This document shows, one piece after another, positions 1-13,845 of a stretch of DNA of 64,000 bases. The notes beneath the pieces were generated by a model. It searched no databases. It worked only from the letters and a program-made list of their open reading frames with translations, and was not told the DNA's origin. The first letter of the stretch is position 1, and each line of letters begins with the position of its first letter. A program made the translations under genes and the position numbers. The DNA is from Apostichopus japonicus (lineage: Eukaryota; Echinodermata; Holothuroidea; Aspidochirotida; Stichopodidae), in contig NC_092563.1 in NCBI RefSeq assembly GCF_037975245.1, positions 828,501-892,500 on the forward strand, in the 5' to 3' direction.

Positions 1-599
1 AATAGAAGCTACATTTGTTGAATTAATGTGTGCATGACCCCGACTCCTTTCTTGTCCTTCTCGTTTTCGCACATTATCTATTAAGATGTAACAGGTTCCA
101 GCATCGTTATTGGCTCCTATCAGGGATCTCACCATGCAATCCAAAGTTTGATCACACATTGAGTATGGCTCAGTATGCAGGTGTGAACATTCGCCATTTG
201 TTCCTACAAGCATCTGACCTCAAATGACCTCTGCACCCCTTACACAACAGGGTTAATATATGGGTCCACAAATATAGGCAAGTATGGTGCCTGCGGACCC
301 TCACATTCTCACATTTCGTCAGCTCCTAACCTGTCAACCTCAGACCAAGGCAACATATTGCAGTACCCTCCCTTGTATATATATGGACTTGTATATCCGC
401 TGGTATGGCGTGAGCACTGACACATTCAATGTAAATATCGACACCTGTTGTGATGGCGCGGGTTACGACTTCGATACCCGACGTTCAAGGATAAACTTGT
501 TAATTTTTTCGCAGCTCATTTGAAGAAAATACGAATTACTGTGCTTCTTTGTCCTTATGTAAAACCAACTCAGATGATGGGAGTTGAATATAACAAAAT

Positions 600-715
600 A
601 TATATATATTTTTTTACCAACCCAAATCTCAGATGGGGGGGCACCCGGGGGGGCACTAGGTTTTCCAGGGGGGCACGTGCCCCCCCTGGCCCCCCCTTGG
701 CGACGCCACTGGTTA
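600..715. mobile_element. G-run miniature element, one end only
   Basis: A G-rich/C-rich palindromic stretch around GGCACGTGCC ends in a GGCGACGCCACTGG terminus near 713. This resembles the GGCTACGCC-type ends of the other short elements in the window. No matching left terminus or target duplication was found, so it looks truncated. The rest of 1-1469 holds no exon I can support; the missing anoctamin exons are not visible there. Confidence 0.5.
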
Positions 716-1469
716 CCTTGTGCACCCACAATGCTCAAACTCTCAACACTTGTGTTCTTGTTAACGAGTCATATTAAAGGACTACTCTTTGTGTGAAGGG
801 TAACTTTGTTTTCCCAAATTATATTCTTATGGATTGGTGTACTGTATAAATCTCATGTTAACTCGGAGTTTATCAGACAGTTATAATAAAATTTGCACAG
901 GTCTGGTTAATGGGAATACGAATATGACTACGCAAATCTGAACTGCAAGTGAGCAACCGCTCCCAACTACTGCTGCCCCCCCCCCCGCACCCCACCCACC
1001 TAAATTCACAAGAATGTACTTGCAATAAACATTACCAGCTTATGTAAAATGAAAGACACCTTAAGGAGACGCTATCTCATTTCTGGTGTTAGTCTGTAGT
1101 AATGCCTCAACCTGGGAACCATGGACTTTAGGGACAAATTAAAGGGGTTTGGGGATTTTATGTGAGGGTGGGGGGTTGGATTGGGGGAAGGAGGGATTGT
1201 GTGTGAAAGTGGCCACAAGTTTTCACCATTATAACAGTGAACACAAAATTTGTTTGAGAGAGAACCATGGACTGCTTCTCAAGCTTGAGTAAATTATAAT
1301 TTAGGATTTGTGGTGAAAGTGAAAGACTTCCTTTAGTCAATATAGAAACCAGCCTGTTAGACAATATTCTTGGTTTATTTGGCAAGCTATTGGAGTCGAT
1401 TAAAGCACAATAAAGATGTTGATGTCTCTGACTCCTGGTTAGGAGAGGAGTCGTTCACTAAGTTCTTAC

Positions 1470-4400
1470 CTTCTTGAGTCTTCCCATGTCTTGCATGTAA
1501 AACGCGATGTAGAACAAACACATGAAACAATTAGCAAAGTCAAACTGAAGAGAGAAAGAGAAATAAAACAAGTTAGAGATATAAACAAGAGCCCCATGGG
1601 CACTATGATTCCTTGCTTAGTGGAATATTAAAGTGCTGTATGTCAACATCCAATATCATAATATTTATACCCACATGTACCAGCTATTAACCAACAACTG
1701 TATTCCAAGTTTGGATACAATTAGATTTTAAGGTGGAGTTATCACAATTTTAAAATTTGACCACTCCCCAAAAAATTTGGTCTGATAAAATTTTGCGCCC
1801 AAACAAAAGTGGCTCAAAAATATATTTGACCCAAAATTTTGAACCCCCAAAATGTGGGCCCAAATGGTCCTAAAAATATTGGGCACCACAGATTTGGGTC
1901 AAAAGAATGTATCCCAAGATTTGAGGTGGAAATGAAAACTTGGGCCTCTTTTGAGGAAAAGATAAAGGAAAAGCAAGAAAACAGAACAAAAACACAGAAA
2001 CTTACCACAACCAACTTCAGGATAAGGCTGTTTTCATAATCGGATTGCAGCCGATGGTTTTCTGTACAGGATTGAGAGAGTAAAGACTAAAATTCAGAAA
2101 ATTCAACAGAGGTTTCGTAATAATCTCCTTCAAACATATAATACATTCTAATTCACAAAGGAAACCCCTCAGTCTAAGAGATCAACAGTTCTACTTATAA
2201 TTTTCATGTTTTATCTTCAATTTTTCATACTGTAATGGATTTTACTTTTACTAGATGTAAATTAAATTACTATGTTACATTTCATAATACAATTCTTATA
2301 CACCACAATCCTCCAAAATTACTTCACTTTGAAACAAAGGTATGAAAACTCTTCATAATCACATTCATTAATCTCAATATTATGCACAAAATCAAGATAT
2401 GACCTAAATGAGTTAACTTTCTGGTGTCTTTGGACTTGCTTTTCTCTAAATCACCCTCATTACCAACTCTTCACATGTGACCATAATGGATGTGTGGCAC
2501 CTTAATTACTGGGCCATCATAATAATATGTAATTAAGAGAATATCTTATGATAAAAGACAGGCCATCTATAGAAAAGGATGGTAATTTTACAACAAATAC
2601 TGATTTTATTGCTTATAGTATTCATTCATCTAGTCGGACAGGGTCATTTCATAATGATCTCTGGAAACTTAAAAGCAACTGGTCATGCTTTATAATAATA
2701 TACCACTTCTCATTTAATAACCATCTACAAAACTAAACAAATATAAAACTTCAGTTTTATTACCTCTTTTTTCAAACATTTATGAGATATGCTTTTCTTT
2801 TTTGTTGTGCATCCCTCTCCCTAATCAATATATAACAAAGGTTACCATGACAACCAATTTTCATAAAGAAACATTTTGTAAGGAAAGTTATATGATTTCC
2901 AGTATAAATCCCTTGTGCTATTGCATTTAAAAAATAAATATAATTGCAGTAAAATGACAAAGCTATGTGATCACTGCATGAACTTAAAATGATATGATAT
3001 AAAGGGTGTAGCAAACAAAATGGCTGACTACTGCATGGCAACGAAGCAGACATTCAAACCACAGCAAACAACACAAAACAAAAGAAGAAGATTGGTTTTG
3101 CATGCAGTGAGCTTGGCTGATAAAATCTAATATGCAGATTTACTATGTAGTATGTGAGTAAGAGCGATTTAAAACATGTGATGCCTGTTGTATGAAATGT
3201 GTCAAGAAGTAAGAAGAGCTGTGATAAATTAATTGAAGCAATACATAATTATAAATGACAAACGAAGCACTTTAAGAAAATTATTGTTCACACAAATAAC
3301 TTGTATAAGGATAGTAACTTGCAAGAGCATTTACTTTCTTCTTTGATTCCTAACGAGGGTGGGAGAGGGGTGACAGGTGGGTGGGTGGCAGGGGAGGGGT
3401 CTGGATGGTGGGGATTAAACAGCAAGACTGATGTAAAATATTTGAAATTTAACCTGAGAACTACCAGAATACATTTTGAATCTTCAGAATTAATGGTAAA
3501 TTTTCTGAAACTTAAGAGAATTTATAAAAAGAATACATACAACAGGACACCTTAAATAACTCTCTCCAAACTTAGAATGATAAAACTTTGTGCCATAACA
3601 ATACTTAGACACCAGGCATGCAAACTAAAAGTAGACATGGACTTAGACATTCCACATGAATCATAAAATATTAATTTATAGATATGCACATTCAATACTG
3701 ACACTTAACTGAAGTTTTGCTATCAATCAGCCTCACTAGTTTGTGAAAGGTTTTATTCATCAATTCTGTACTTAATATTTAATCCAACCCTATGATGAAT
3801 ACCCTATCAGTGGCGTAGGAAGTTACTTTTGAGTGGGGGGGCTGAAGACTGATGGCCGGCCTGGGGGAGGGGTCTAAGGGGAGGGGGTGTCCCCCTCCCC
3901 TTTGGATTTTTTTTGCATTTCCAGGTGGCCTCAGATGCAATTTGGTGCAATATAGCACACTTCAACACCCACTCCATTTTGTAAACTTAATTTTGTATTT
4001 TCACCTGGCCTTAGATGCAATTTGGTGCTCCAAATGAGATTTTTTTCTCATTTGGAAATGAAAAAGGGGTTTTTTGACTTGCGAAGTGGGGGGGCGGAAT
4101 GATACTTCCGCCCCTCCACATTTTTCACTGGGGGGCTGGCGCCCCCCCCAGCCCCCCCGGTTCCTACGCCCTTGTACCCTATTAACTACCAACTACGCTA
4201 GTTTAAAGAAAACTGCTTTTTGACATTTTTCACTCACAGAGTAGTTTTACTCGATGAGTCATTTATTTATATCTAATTTGATATTTTGGAATAATTTGGT
4301 GAATTAGAACCTGTGAGCAATTTCTACACAAACAAATTTCAAATCTAGAAACTAGATTTCTGTCTGTAATATTAATCCTTTTAAGCCTTGAACAAATGGG

Positions 4401-7400
4401 ATGCCGTTAGATAAACTTTCAAGATACAGAAGGTTTTTCAACTTTTTGATCCATCTCATTTTTCAGGTTTTCCCTTATTATACAGTATACACCTCCTACA
4501 TACAGTTCCAATTGTAGGGTCACAAAGTTTTACTTTAAGCTGAACAATTTCAGATCCTGAACTCTGTTGAAACCTGATAACTATTGTAAAATTTGAGAAT
4601 GGAAAATTGAGTTAAAACAAAAGTTTCACAACATACCTTACTTATTCCTAAACCACAAATTTATGATTCGAGCAAAAATTCATTCACAGATATTTTGAAT
4701 CGTTCCGTCTCAATTTCAAATTTAGAAAAATTGTCTCACATCCAGGTTACCTTTAAATTCTTGACAGTTATTAATTTGCATATCAATTGATGTTATTCAT
4801 TCGATCCTATTGGACAATTAACAAGAAGATAATAGAATCAGATGCTTTATGGCAAAGCAAAACCATTCTATCAAACACACACACCAACATACCCTAACAC
4901 TGCTGCTCTCACTGGCTTGTGTATATCTCTCAGCCTGTGAAAAATATAATTGGCAAGTTTTCTTGGTTTTCATTGGAAATACTTTGAATTTCTTATTTTG
5001 CAAAACTTCAGTTGCAGGAAAGGGAGGTGCACTACTGCTAAAATAAAATGTGATATTTCATGAAATTCCTCCTTAAAGTTGACTGCCCTGAAAAATAATT
5101 TCTAAGAAAAGTCACTCAAAGATTGAGCCTGGGTGTGATAACCAAACAACTTTAACTGATCCACTCTCCGCCGCAGTCCCATTTCATCGAGACTGTGATC
5201 GTGATGATGTTACGTCTTATGTGTATCGCGAGTCCCTTGGAAAGAGAATACATCTACACATGATCATTAGCCACAAGACAGAGTAGCTGACAACAGAGTG
5301 GAAAGGGAGTATATACTACAGATGGTCTTAATAGCCAAAAGACTGAGCTGCTTGAACCCCCCTTAAAGGTACAGTCTACATCATTTTAATATCTAGTGTC
5401 TGTGGTATCTTTCTTTGAAGCACAGACTTGTGAACTTGTGACATGTCCTTTAATAACATTTTTCTGACGACTGATCAAATCCACCTAGAAAAGTTAAAAA
5501 TCTCCTAGCCTCACCAGATATCCCAAAATCTGAAAAGAAATCGACAATTTTGAAGGAAAGAATGGTCACAATGGGATCAATCAATTCTTGTCTTTGATTT
5601 TCTTGATACTTCCAATGCTTTTCTTCTCATTCAAAACTCTATTCTTATATTTTGATCCCACAGATGGCTACAAAATAATTTGGCAGTTTAGAATCCATAG
5701 GAAGAAATGTTTGGAAAACTTTCTAGTAATTTTATCCTGATGAAATACTGCCTCTAATATAGCTTTGTAGTAAAAAAAACCCATCTTTTCTATCCAAAAT
5801 TGTTGTTTTCTGTTTCAATTTTCAATTCAGCAGACAATGATATGTGAGTGAGCTTTTAGCGTGTGATTTTGCAGACACTTACCCCAGTCATTGAGATGAG
5901 CCGCTACTTTACGATAAAAGGAATTCATGACAATGATGACAATGGCATAGACGGAGCTTGGAAGGAGCATCACCATTCGGCCAAGAGACGATTCGATATC
6001 AAATCGAGTCTTGAGCCAATCTTCAAACCAAAAGCTTGCAAGCATGACAAAAAACGCAACAACGAGGAATACCAAGATAATCGGCCAGGAGACTCCGAAC
6101 ATCTTCAGTTGACGGGTGGACTTCGGGGAAGATGGCTCCCTCCGCTGCGTGACAGGGTTGATGGTGATCTGTCCGACAAACTCGGGTCTGGCTTCCTCAA
6201 ACTTGACTGCGCCGTAGGTGCCCCAGTTGAAGGCCATGGCGTTGCAGTGTCGTTTCCACATCTCCAGAAAGACTGTGGTCCATATGAGGTTGAAAATGGC
6301 AAAAAAGGCATACATGTATCCCAGACGATAAATGAATGTATCCACCAGGAAGTAGACCAGACCAATGGTGGCAGGCAGTATCAGTCCAACGGTGTAAAAA
6401 CCCAGGAACGAGAAGTAGATAGCCACGGCCTCACCAAAATACTTACGGATTGCCTCTGTAAACAAAAAAATAGAACACAATCTTTATAACTTCAAAAGGA
6501 CAATACTGCATGACCCATACAAAGGCATGACATCATTGAATAGGTAAGAAACTTCAACATTAGAATAAACAAATGACTTTATGCATGACACACACAAAAG
6601 CATCGTTGCATAGGTAAGAAACTTTCCACATTAGGATAAACAATGACTTTATGCATGACCCATATATAGGCATCATTGTATAGGTAAGAAACTGTCCACA
6701 TTAGAATAAACAAATGACATTATGCATGACACATACAAAGGCATGACATCATTGTATAGGTAAGAAACTTTACACATTAGAATACACAAATGACTTTATG
6801 CATGACCCATACAAAGGCATGACATCATTGTATATGTAAGAAACTTCCACATTGGCATAAACGACTTTATGCATGACCCATACAAAGATATCATTGTATA
6901 GGAAAGAAACTTTACACATTAGAATACACAAATGACTTTATGCATGACCCATGCAAATGCATCATTGTATCTAGGTAAGAAACTTTACACAAAGACATGA
7001 CATGCCTAATTACAACTGATAATGGTAATAATATCATTAAGAAGCCTTCCTAGACTCTCTTGTTTCAGGCACAACTTACAACTGGCCATTACGTATTAAA
7101 TGATAGGTGATGAGAAATTTGAAGCCTACTGTATGTTGTGGATTTGTGTCTGCCTGTAGCCACAGCTGGATGCAAAGGAAACTTCTGATAGAAGGAAGAC
7201 TTGCCTGGCATCACACTTATATCGGTATACTCATCGTTATGCTATAGTTTGTAAACAATTTTCCATTTCTTTCAAAGAACTCAAGACTCACCAATAGGCT
7301 GGGTGGCAAAGGAACCAAGGTTGGAATACCATCCTCTAATCAGGTTTTTGAGTTCATCCTCTTCGTGTAAGGGATACACCTCCTCAATGATCTTCTTACT

Positions 7401-10400
7401 AAGGCATCTCGGAACTGACAAAACATGAAACACAAAATAACGCTGAAGTTAGTTAAGGGTAAGACAGTATAATCACCACTGTTCTAGTGCTCTGAAACTT
7501 GATTGTGTTTGCAATATATATACATATATGTTTATTTATAATATGGAATCAGGACCAAGTCTTGCTACTTAAGGTTTCAATCACTACAGTGACCTTCAGG
7601 CAAGAGATTCCCTAAAACCTGAAAAACTCTCTTTCTAACAACCTCACGGCTTTCTCCGTCCTTGGTTCAGTTCTATGTCTGCATTTGGACACACAATTGC
7701 TTCCTTTGTTGAGTGTGTTTTCTTTCTGCGAGTGAGCGGTGCTAATCGCAAGTTTTTCTTCTAGGCACAAGTTGCACTACGCAGCAATCTTTTTGTTGGT
7801 GCTGGTGTTTTTCAAGATTGACCATGTTATTGAGAAATCTTGCTTGTTCTCTTTGAGGTCCCAGACAAACTTACATAATTCAGTTTCATTTGTGCAGATT
7901 TTGTTGCAGACAGATTTGGTGTTTGCCACCAGGAAATCCATCTAAGTGATGAAAATGCAACAAACCAGGGACAGACTGACAGTGATCTGAGCCCTCAGGC
8001 AAACATGGTCATTGTGCCTTACTTTCACCAGTGGCATACCAGTACCAAGAAAGTGAGGTCATGCAGTCCACACTCCCCCCCCCCTCCCTCCTATGACAAA
8101 ATGTAAAGATTAAGCCAACTTCTGAATGCAGCCAATCTTACGTGGGTTAGTCCCTCAATAGTGGTACACAAGCCTAGTAAAATAACAGATTCCATAAGGA
8201 GGCTATGGAGACTATAGTGGCCCCCCATTGCTCTGGTTTCTCGGGCACTGTTGATTTACTGACCGGTCAGTCCACCCCTGTGAACAACTATTAAAGTACA
8301 TCAGTACCACTCCTTAGTATGCTAGAAACACAGTAAATGGTCAGGTAACCTAGGATCAAATGATGACACTTTACTTTGTGTCTCCTTTAAAGCATCATTT
8401 TCACAATGTAGCCCACATATCATGTGTCAATTGAGCAATTGCATATTATCTTGGGATAATATGAAAATTACTGCAAGCAATAAACTTTTAGGAACATTCA
8501 AGAAGGTGTGACCTTTAAACTCAATTTGAAATAAGCTCTCATTTGAAATTCTCTAAATAACTTATTCCATGCTGTATTCCACATAAATGCCTCTTCCTTG
8601 GCACTGCAATACATAATTCATCATCATGTTTTTACAAATATCTCAGCCACTAGTTATTTCACAACCAAATACCATAATCAAGCAATTGCATATTAAATCT
8701 ACACACAAAAACTCACAAAACCATTTATAGCACCGTACTGCACAATTAATACTAAAATAAAGACAAATACTTTCTAAATATGCATCTGATATTTTGTCAA
8801 AAGATTGACATAAATTTCCAAAAATTTGTTTAATTTCCCTTTAAAATAATTTAAAGTAGAAAATATTATTACAATGCAATTATCAAGTCAAAAGATAGTG
8901 TAAAACAATGAGACAAGCCCCCCACTTATAATACTAAATGGTTCTACTGCAGTGAGATGTCATCAATTGTTACGTCTGATTATGTAATACACTTTTACAG
9001 CGTGTCCTTACCATACATTGCTCAAAACCTGCTGGTTTCTATTTCATACACACAGCATCATATAGATTTACAGACAGTGTTGCTTGTGAGCATACATTAC
9101 ATTGATACCGGATATGGACTGAGAATACAACTGATCTGCTTCAGTCATCAATATATACCGAAATATGCTAGAGAGACAAATATGCAAATCAGTCTCTCAT
9201 ATGTAACTGTGGGGGCTTCTTTTTTTTTTATAATCTCAAAGCAACAATAAAAATATAAATTTTACATGCAACCTTGTTGCTGCATGAATTGCCCCAGGAC
9301 ATTTGCAGCCTGGGCACTTTCTATCTTGTACAAATGTAAATATTTCAACAAAACGGAACCAGCTGGTGAAGGTATAAATCCAAGCGTGAAGTATCTAAAT
9401 ATGACCATTAAAAGACTCACTGATTCTTTGTTCTTTGTAAAGGCTGATATCGGTTCCTGGGATCTGTTCTGCCTCTTGGCTGCGTATGTGCATGAGGTGG
9501 TAGTAAATGATGCGTTGCTTCTCATTGCTCGTCAGGAAGCTTGTAGCTTTAACAGGAGAAATGGTGACAGTTGGAGACAATAAATATATGGACCATACAT
9601 TCTCATTAACTACTGAAGGGAGATTAAATACAAAATAAAAGCAAATAAATACTTGTAAAATGACAACAGAATCAAAATGTTTTGCTTTTGCAGTCAAGCG
9701 ATCATAGACACACAGTTAACTCTAACATGCACTTAGTAGTTATGTGCAGAGTTATCACTGGTTTAAATGAGATGTATAAGGTTCATCAAAAAGAAAGGTT
9801 TGATCAATTTGGATCTCCAAGCCACGCCCTAATCAACGAAAGGCCTTTCATATGTCAGTCTTCTCTTATTCCACAAAAGTCGCAGTCTCTAAAATCACTG
9901 AGAATTCCTTTGAGGAATCTCTGATTGGCACTTCTGGGCAGACTACCAGCACATTCCCTAATTCACACATACTGTAACTAGTGACATACTGTAGTTGAGC
10001 TATTAGTTGGTTTGTACCACTCATAGATTAGCATATAGTTTCTTCATTAGATCAGGTGAACTAGTTTTCAGTACACGATATTTTACACCACAATATGATC
10101 CATAAATTACATTGATTTTCTCTGGTACTGTATTCTTTTAAAATGAATGAAACTCTACACGCCATGATGGTTTAATTGCGCTAACAATACTATACATGCT
10201 GAATTAGCCTTGACTGTGATTGATTTCTACATTAATCCACTGAACCTGTACAACTGGATGGAACATGAAACCATTCAGAGTCTTTATAGTAACAGGCTAC
10301 ATAACAAACAAATACAAAATATCAATACACACCTGTGTTTACATATCCACTTCATTGATCAATTTTCCAGGTTAAACAATTGATTATCACACCTTCTTTG

Positions 10401-13400
10401 CTGTGAACTTATTAAGCCTATTTACATCATATGAAAAGTAGTTTATGTTGTTCAGATTCTTTTGTGAGTAATTTGATTTGAAAAGAAACAGGTTTTATTT
10501 TACATTGATGAATAGCCACAGACAAGGGTTGCACTGTAGCTAGTTCTGACTTAGTGGTGGCACTAGGACGATGGTCGTGGGAGTCATAAAGTAATGGTAA
10601 TTTCAGAGGATGATAACCCAAACAACATCACATCTTGCATAAATAAATTGCAACTTCTCCTCTTTGAACACTACATAGCAGAGACCAGAACCATGACTTG
10701 GTTAAAAATCAAAATTAAGCTCCATCAGTGTTCTTTGAAAATGTTAATTTGCACCATCATGCCCTGTGAATGATCTTTAGATTATTTTTAATTATAATTA
10801 TTTTTATAAACTTCTAAATTTTACGTAATAAACATGTAGCATGTGTCTGATGCAATGCCGCGCGCAGCTGAGTGCTATGTAGCGAGTAGAACATGTGGAA
10901 TGTGATTCAATCTTAATGCAGTATGCTCGGTACCCAACTATTCTTGACATTAGTAAATCGGATGCAACAAATTCATGTATTTTTCCCCTCCCCTTTACTC
11001 TTTCCCTCTGCTTTCTTCCTTTCCAATATTAGCTGATGTAATATTAGGTAGATACTGAAGTAATGTTTTTGAGAAATTTGATGTTAATTTGTTCATATTT
11101 GATAATATGATGTACTGATCCAGATGTACTGAATCAGATGTACGGATTAACATCTTATATTAAATCATTCTGCGTTGTTTGAATTTGGCATGACAAGGAT
11201 TTGCAATGCCTGTTAACTTACTCATATATGCGCAATCAAAGTCACCTTAACTGCTGCGCTGCATCCACACATGTGCCATGCCTTTGTCCAATAAATTACG
11301 TCAAGACCTGCTGTATTACAAAACTACTGTGAACACATAGCTACACACAAAATGCAAACACAAATTTATTTTAAAGCAGTCTACATAGTGCTTAAAGAGT
11401 GAACATTGCATGTTTTATAGCGAATTCATTCTATTTTATTGGCTAATGTAAGGTTCCCACATATGGATCCTTCAGTTGGAACGACTGCACCAGGTAGCTT
11501 CAATGAACTGCTTAAATTAGAACAGGTTCCACGGTTCCTTGACAACCCATTAAATCTAGATCACCTATTGATTTTACCAATTTGCTACATGTGCAGCCCA
11601 AAGGCCTCTGAAGAGGGATGAAAAGTTCAGCTCTCCTTCACAGAGAGTAATTACCATTGGTGTTTCTGCTCAACTTCCTCATAGGAAATAGAGCTATGAC
11701 TCATACAATGCACACACATAGCATTCCTGCCTGTGTACATACTACTTCATTATTACGATTCAAGATATGTACATAGATGAAACTTATCACAATTAACAAC
11801 ACCTCCATGCCTGTGCATCCTCTTCTAGAAGTTCAATCAAAATCCTTCATTCCTATATAATCATTTATGCAACAATTGTGGGTTATAACTGTGTAAAGTT
11901 TTCAAAAAGCAAAAACATTTAAGAATTACATCCAATCTGCCTGTTGAAAACATTTGCATTCATCAGAACAAGTAGGCACTACCTTAGTACTTTACTCATA
12001 CATTTGCATTCAGCAAAACAAGCAGGCACTTGCTTAGTACTTTATGCATACAAACCATCTGAGGTATTACTTTTGACCATACTATTCATGATTACTGAGG
12101 TGTGAGATGTCTATATAAAGACCTTTTGTGTGGATTAAACTCTGAAGTCAATTTACAATACCAAACACAGCTACTATTTATTTATTATATTAACACTTTC
12201 TTTATTCAAGGGTAACTTGGTAAGTCATAGTTTATCCTCCCCAAGGCCCTTGCTTACAAATCTGGATAAAAAATTGGCATAAAAAAACAAATTTTCTGTC
12301 TATAAATTTACTTCCACACTAAGACCTTTGGATACTATTCATAATGAAATTCTACTTCTGTTATTGTGCAAGTTTAGGACTTCATTTAACAGAAGATTAA
12401 TACTACCAAAGGAAGTGAAACCCAACTTGACTGAGTCTATTCTCAGTTTTCAACCATGAGATGAGTGTAGAGAGATAAACACAGACTGAATAAAACAACC
12501 CATTTCTCTACATCATGTAATACAATTGATACAATGACAGAATGTTTTAATTGGTTAAATGATTGGAAGAGTAATTAAATATGAAGATATTCCATTATAC
12601 TTACATTCACAATCAAACTGTGTCCTGACTGCACGATCAAAGTCTCTGATAGACCCATCTATACATTTCTTCCTCAGGGCCATGCTCTCTGCACCTTCGA
12701 GGAGCCTCTCATACTCTGCAGCGATGTACAGGTGACGATCCTCAATTCCAGTGGCACCGCTGGACCATACCTCAAGGCCTGCACCCCCATCGGTTGGTGA
12801 AGCCTAGAAGAAGATACAAATTACCTCTGGATTACTCAGACTGACTTTTAAATGTGATTCCAAAGGACATTTTAAACCACATATATGAAAATACTCTTGC
12901 ATATGATGACCAAACATGCTCTGACAAAACATGCTCTGGCCAAACATGACCAAACATGATGACCAAACCTTTTTCTGAATCAATCCACAATCTGACATTC
13001 TCCCTATTTTTGGCATTCACATTTTCACTATTTGGAAACTGATATTAAGCTTCTTTATCTGTGCATAAAGGCTCATACTGTTCAATTTAAGTAACCAGAA
13101 AATGGAAACGTTTACTGGTTCGGATGCCTAAACATATTCATAGTGTGGTAAGCCATACATGTTAATATTCATGAACTAATCCACACCAAAATGAAGAGGG
13201 ATTATGTATTGACTAATGCCGCAACATATAAAAGAAGGTACCAGGGATCAGTCATCATGTTTGCCAAAGTCTATTTAGTGACATGTATAAAAACAGATAC
13301 ATGAATGCTTATTAATGAAGTCAAATGTTATGATCTCATAAGCATGTATCTATATATACTTACATTGTATTTTCCAAGTACATGTAAAAAGCTAATTAGA

Positions 13401-13845
13401 CATACTATGTCAGAGATATGTGATTAAGAATGTTTTGGTCACTGATTAATATTCATGATATGCACACAATAAACAACACAGATGATTGTTGATTCTTATA
13501 TCATACAATCACAAATATAAAAAAAAACTTATATACATACGTTTCCAAAGAACCCTTTTAAGGTATCTGCAATAAAAAGATATTACCACTCGTGTTCATG
13601 GACCTATCTAGTATCTTAAGTTCATAAATCATCCACAACTCCAATCAAACATAAGAAAATTCTTATCAAAGGAGCTGTTCTGCAATAGGCCAGCCAAGAG
13701 CTATGTATGCATTTACTTTAAATACCTCAATTAGCTGTAGAAGCCACTCCTTGGTGTCTTTAGCAATGTCTTGTGGAAGTTCAATGATGCACAATGGTTC
13801 TGGGTGGCACTGGCTGGTATCTTGTCCCAAATGGATGGACTCCAT
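1470..13845 (-). CDS. ANO10: Anoctamin-10-like membrane protein (TMEM16K), 3'-partial
   Basis: Seven coding exons on the minus strand, phases matching at every junction: 13726-13846 (ATG at 13845-13843), 12605-12803, 9421-9546, 7292-7414, 5883-6455, 2006-2061, 1470-1544. They give 424 codons; the vertebrate protein is about 660 aa, so the C-terminal third lies beyond base 1. Family signatures seen: an N-terminal 'IIELPQDIAKDTKEWL' block, 'YPLHEEDELKNL' just before the membrane core, 'YFGEAVAIYF' opening the first membrane segment, 'EMWKRHCNAMAFNWGT', 'FEEARPEF', 'PSSVYAIVIIVMN', then 'NHRLQSDYENSLILK' and 'FYIAFYMQDM'. About five hydrophobic segments are visible. Known for the family: ER-located TMEM16 protein, in mammals a Ca2+-dependent scramblase. 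The codon spanning exons 5883-6455 and 2006-2061 completes 'DWENHR', which supports that small exon. The start lies one base inside the exon, so an upstream non-coding exon is needed. ANO8 fits less well. Confidence 0.93.
1740..1935. repeat. Low-complexity AAATTT/GGGCCC-rich stretch
   Basis: Self-similar runs such as CCAAAATTTTG and TGGGCCCAAAT recur over about 200 bases inside an anoctamin intron. There is no coding signal and no terminal repeats. The rest of that intron (2062-5882) is plain AT-rich DNA apart from the 3808-4174 element. Confidence 0.35.
3808..4174. mobile_element. Non-autonomous hAT-like MITE with 8-bp target duplication
   Basis: The element is 367 bp, flanked by a perfect 8-bp direct repeat TACCCTAT (3800-3807 and 4175-4182). 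Its ends are 14-bp imperfect inverted repeats: CAGTGGCGTAGGAA on the left and the complement of CAAGGGCGTAGGAA on the right, two mismatches. The inside carries poly-G/poly-C runs and a duplicated 'TGGCCT.AGATGCAATTTGGTGC' segment, and no transposase. An 8-bp duplication is typical of hAT elements; the superfamily is inferred. It sits in an anoctamin intron. Confidence 0.88.
6500..7000. repeat. Minisatellite, about 75-80 bp unit, in an anoctamin intron
   Basis: Roughly six to seven diverged tandem copies of a unit containing GACTTTATGCATGACC, ATACAAAGGCATGACATC and ATTGTATAGGTAAGAAAC. Each unit carries 'GGTAAGAAA', which resembles a 5' splice site on the plus strand but is antisense to the gene. 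Confidence 0.9.
7966..8280. mobile_element. Short hAT-like MITE
   Basis: The 315 bp segment has imperfect inverted ends: CAGGGACAGACTGAC on the left and the complement of CAGGGGTGGACTGAC on the right, two mismatches. 'GAGCCCTCAGGCA' near the left and 'TCTCGGGCACTG' near the right continue the inverted similarity. The flanks (CAACAAAC and TGAACAAC) resemble a decayed 8-bp duplication but do not match exactly. There is no coding capacity. It lies in the anoctamin intron between 7414 and 9421. Confidence 0.65.

Noticed and set aside
463-796. Overlapping Gly/Pro-rich frames on both strands
   Set aside because: Produced by the G/C-run miniature element; not coding.
5863-6489. 208-codon open frame on the plus strand
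   Set aside because: Antisense to the largest anoctamin exon; no domain and no splice support.
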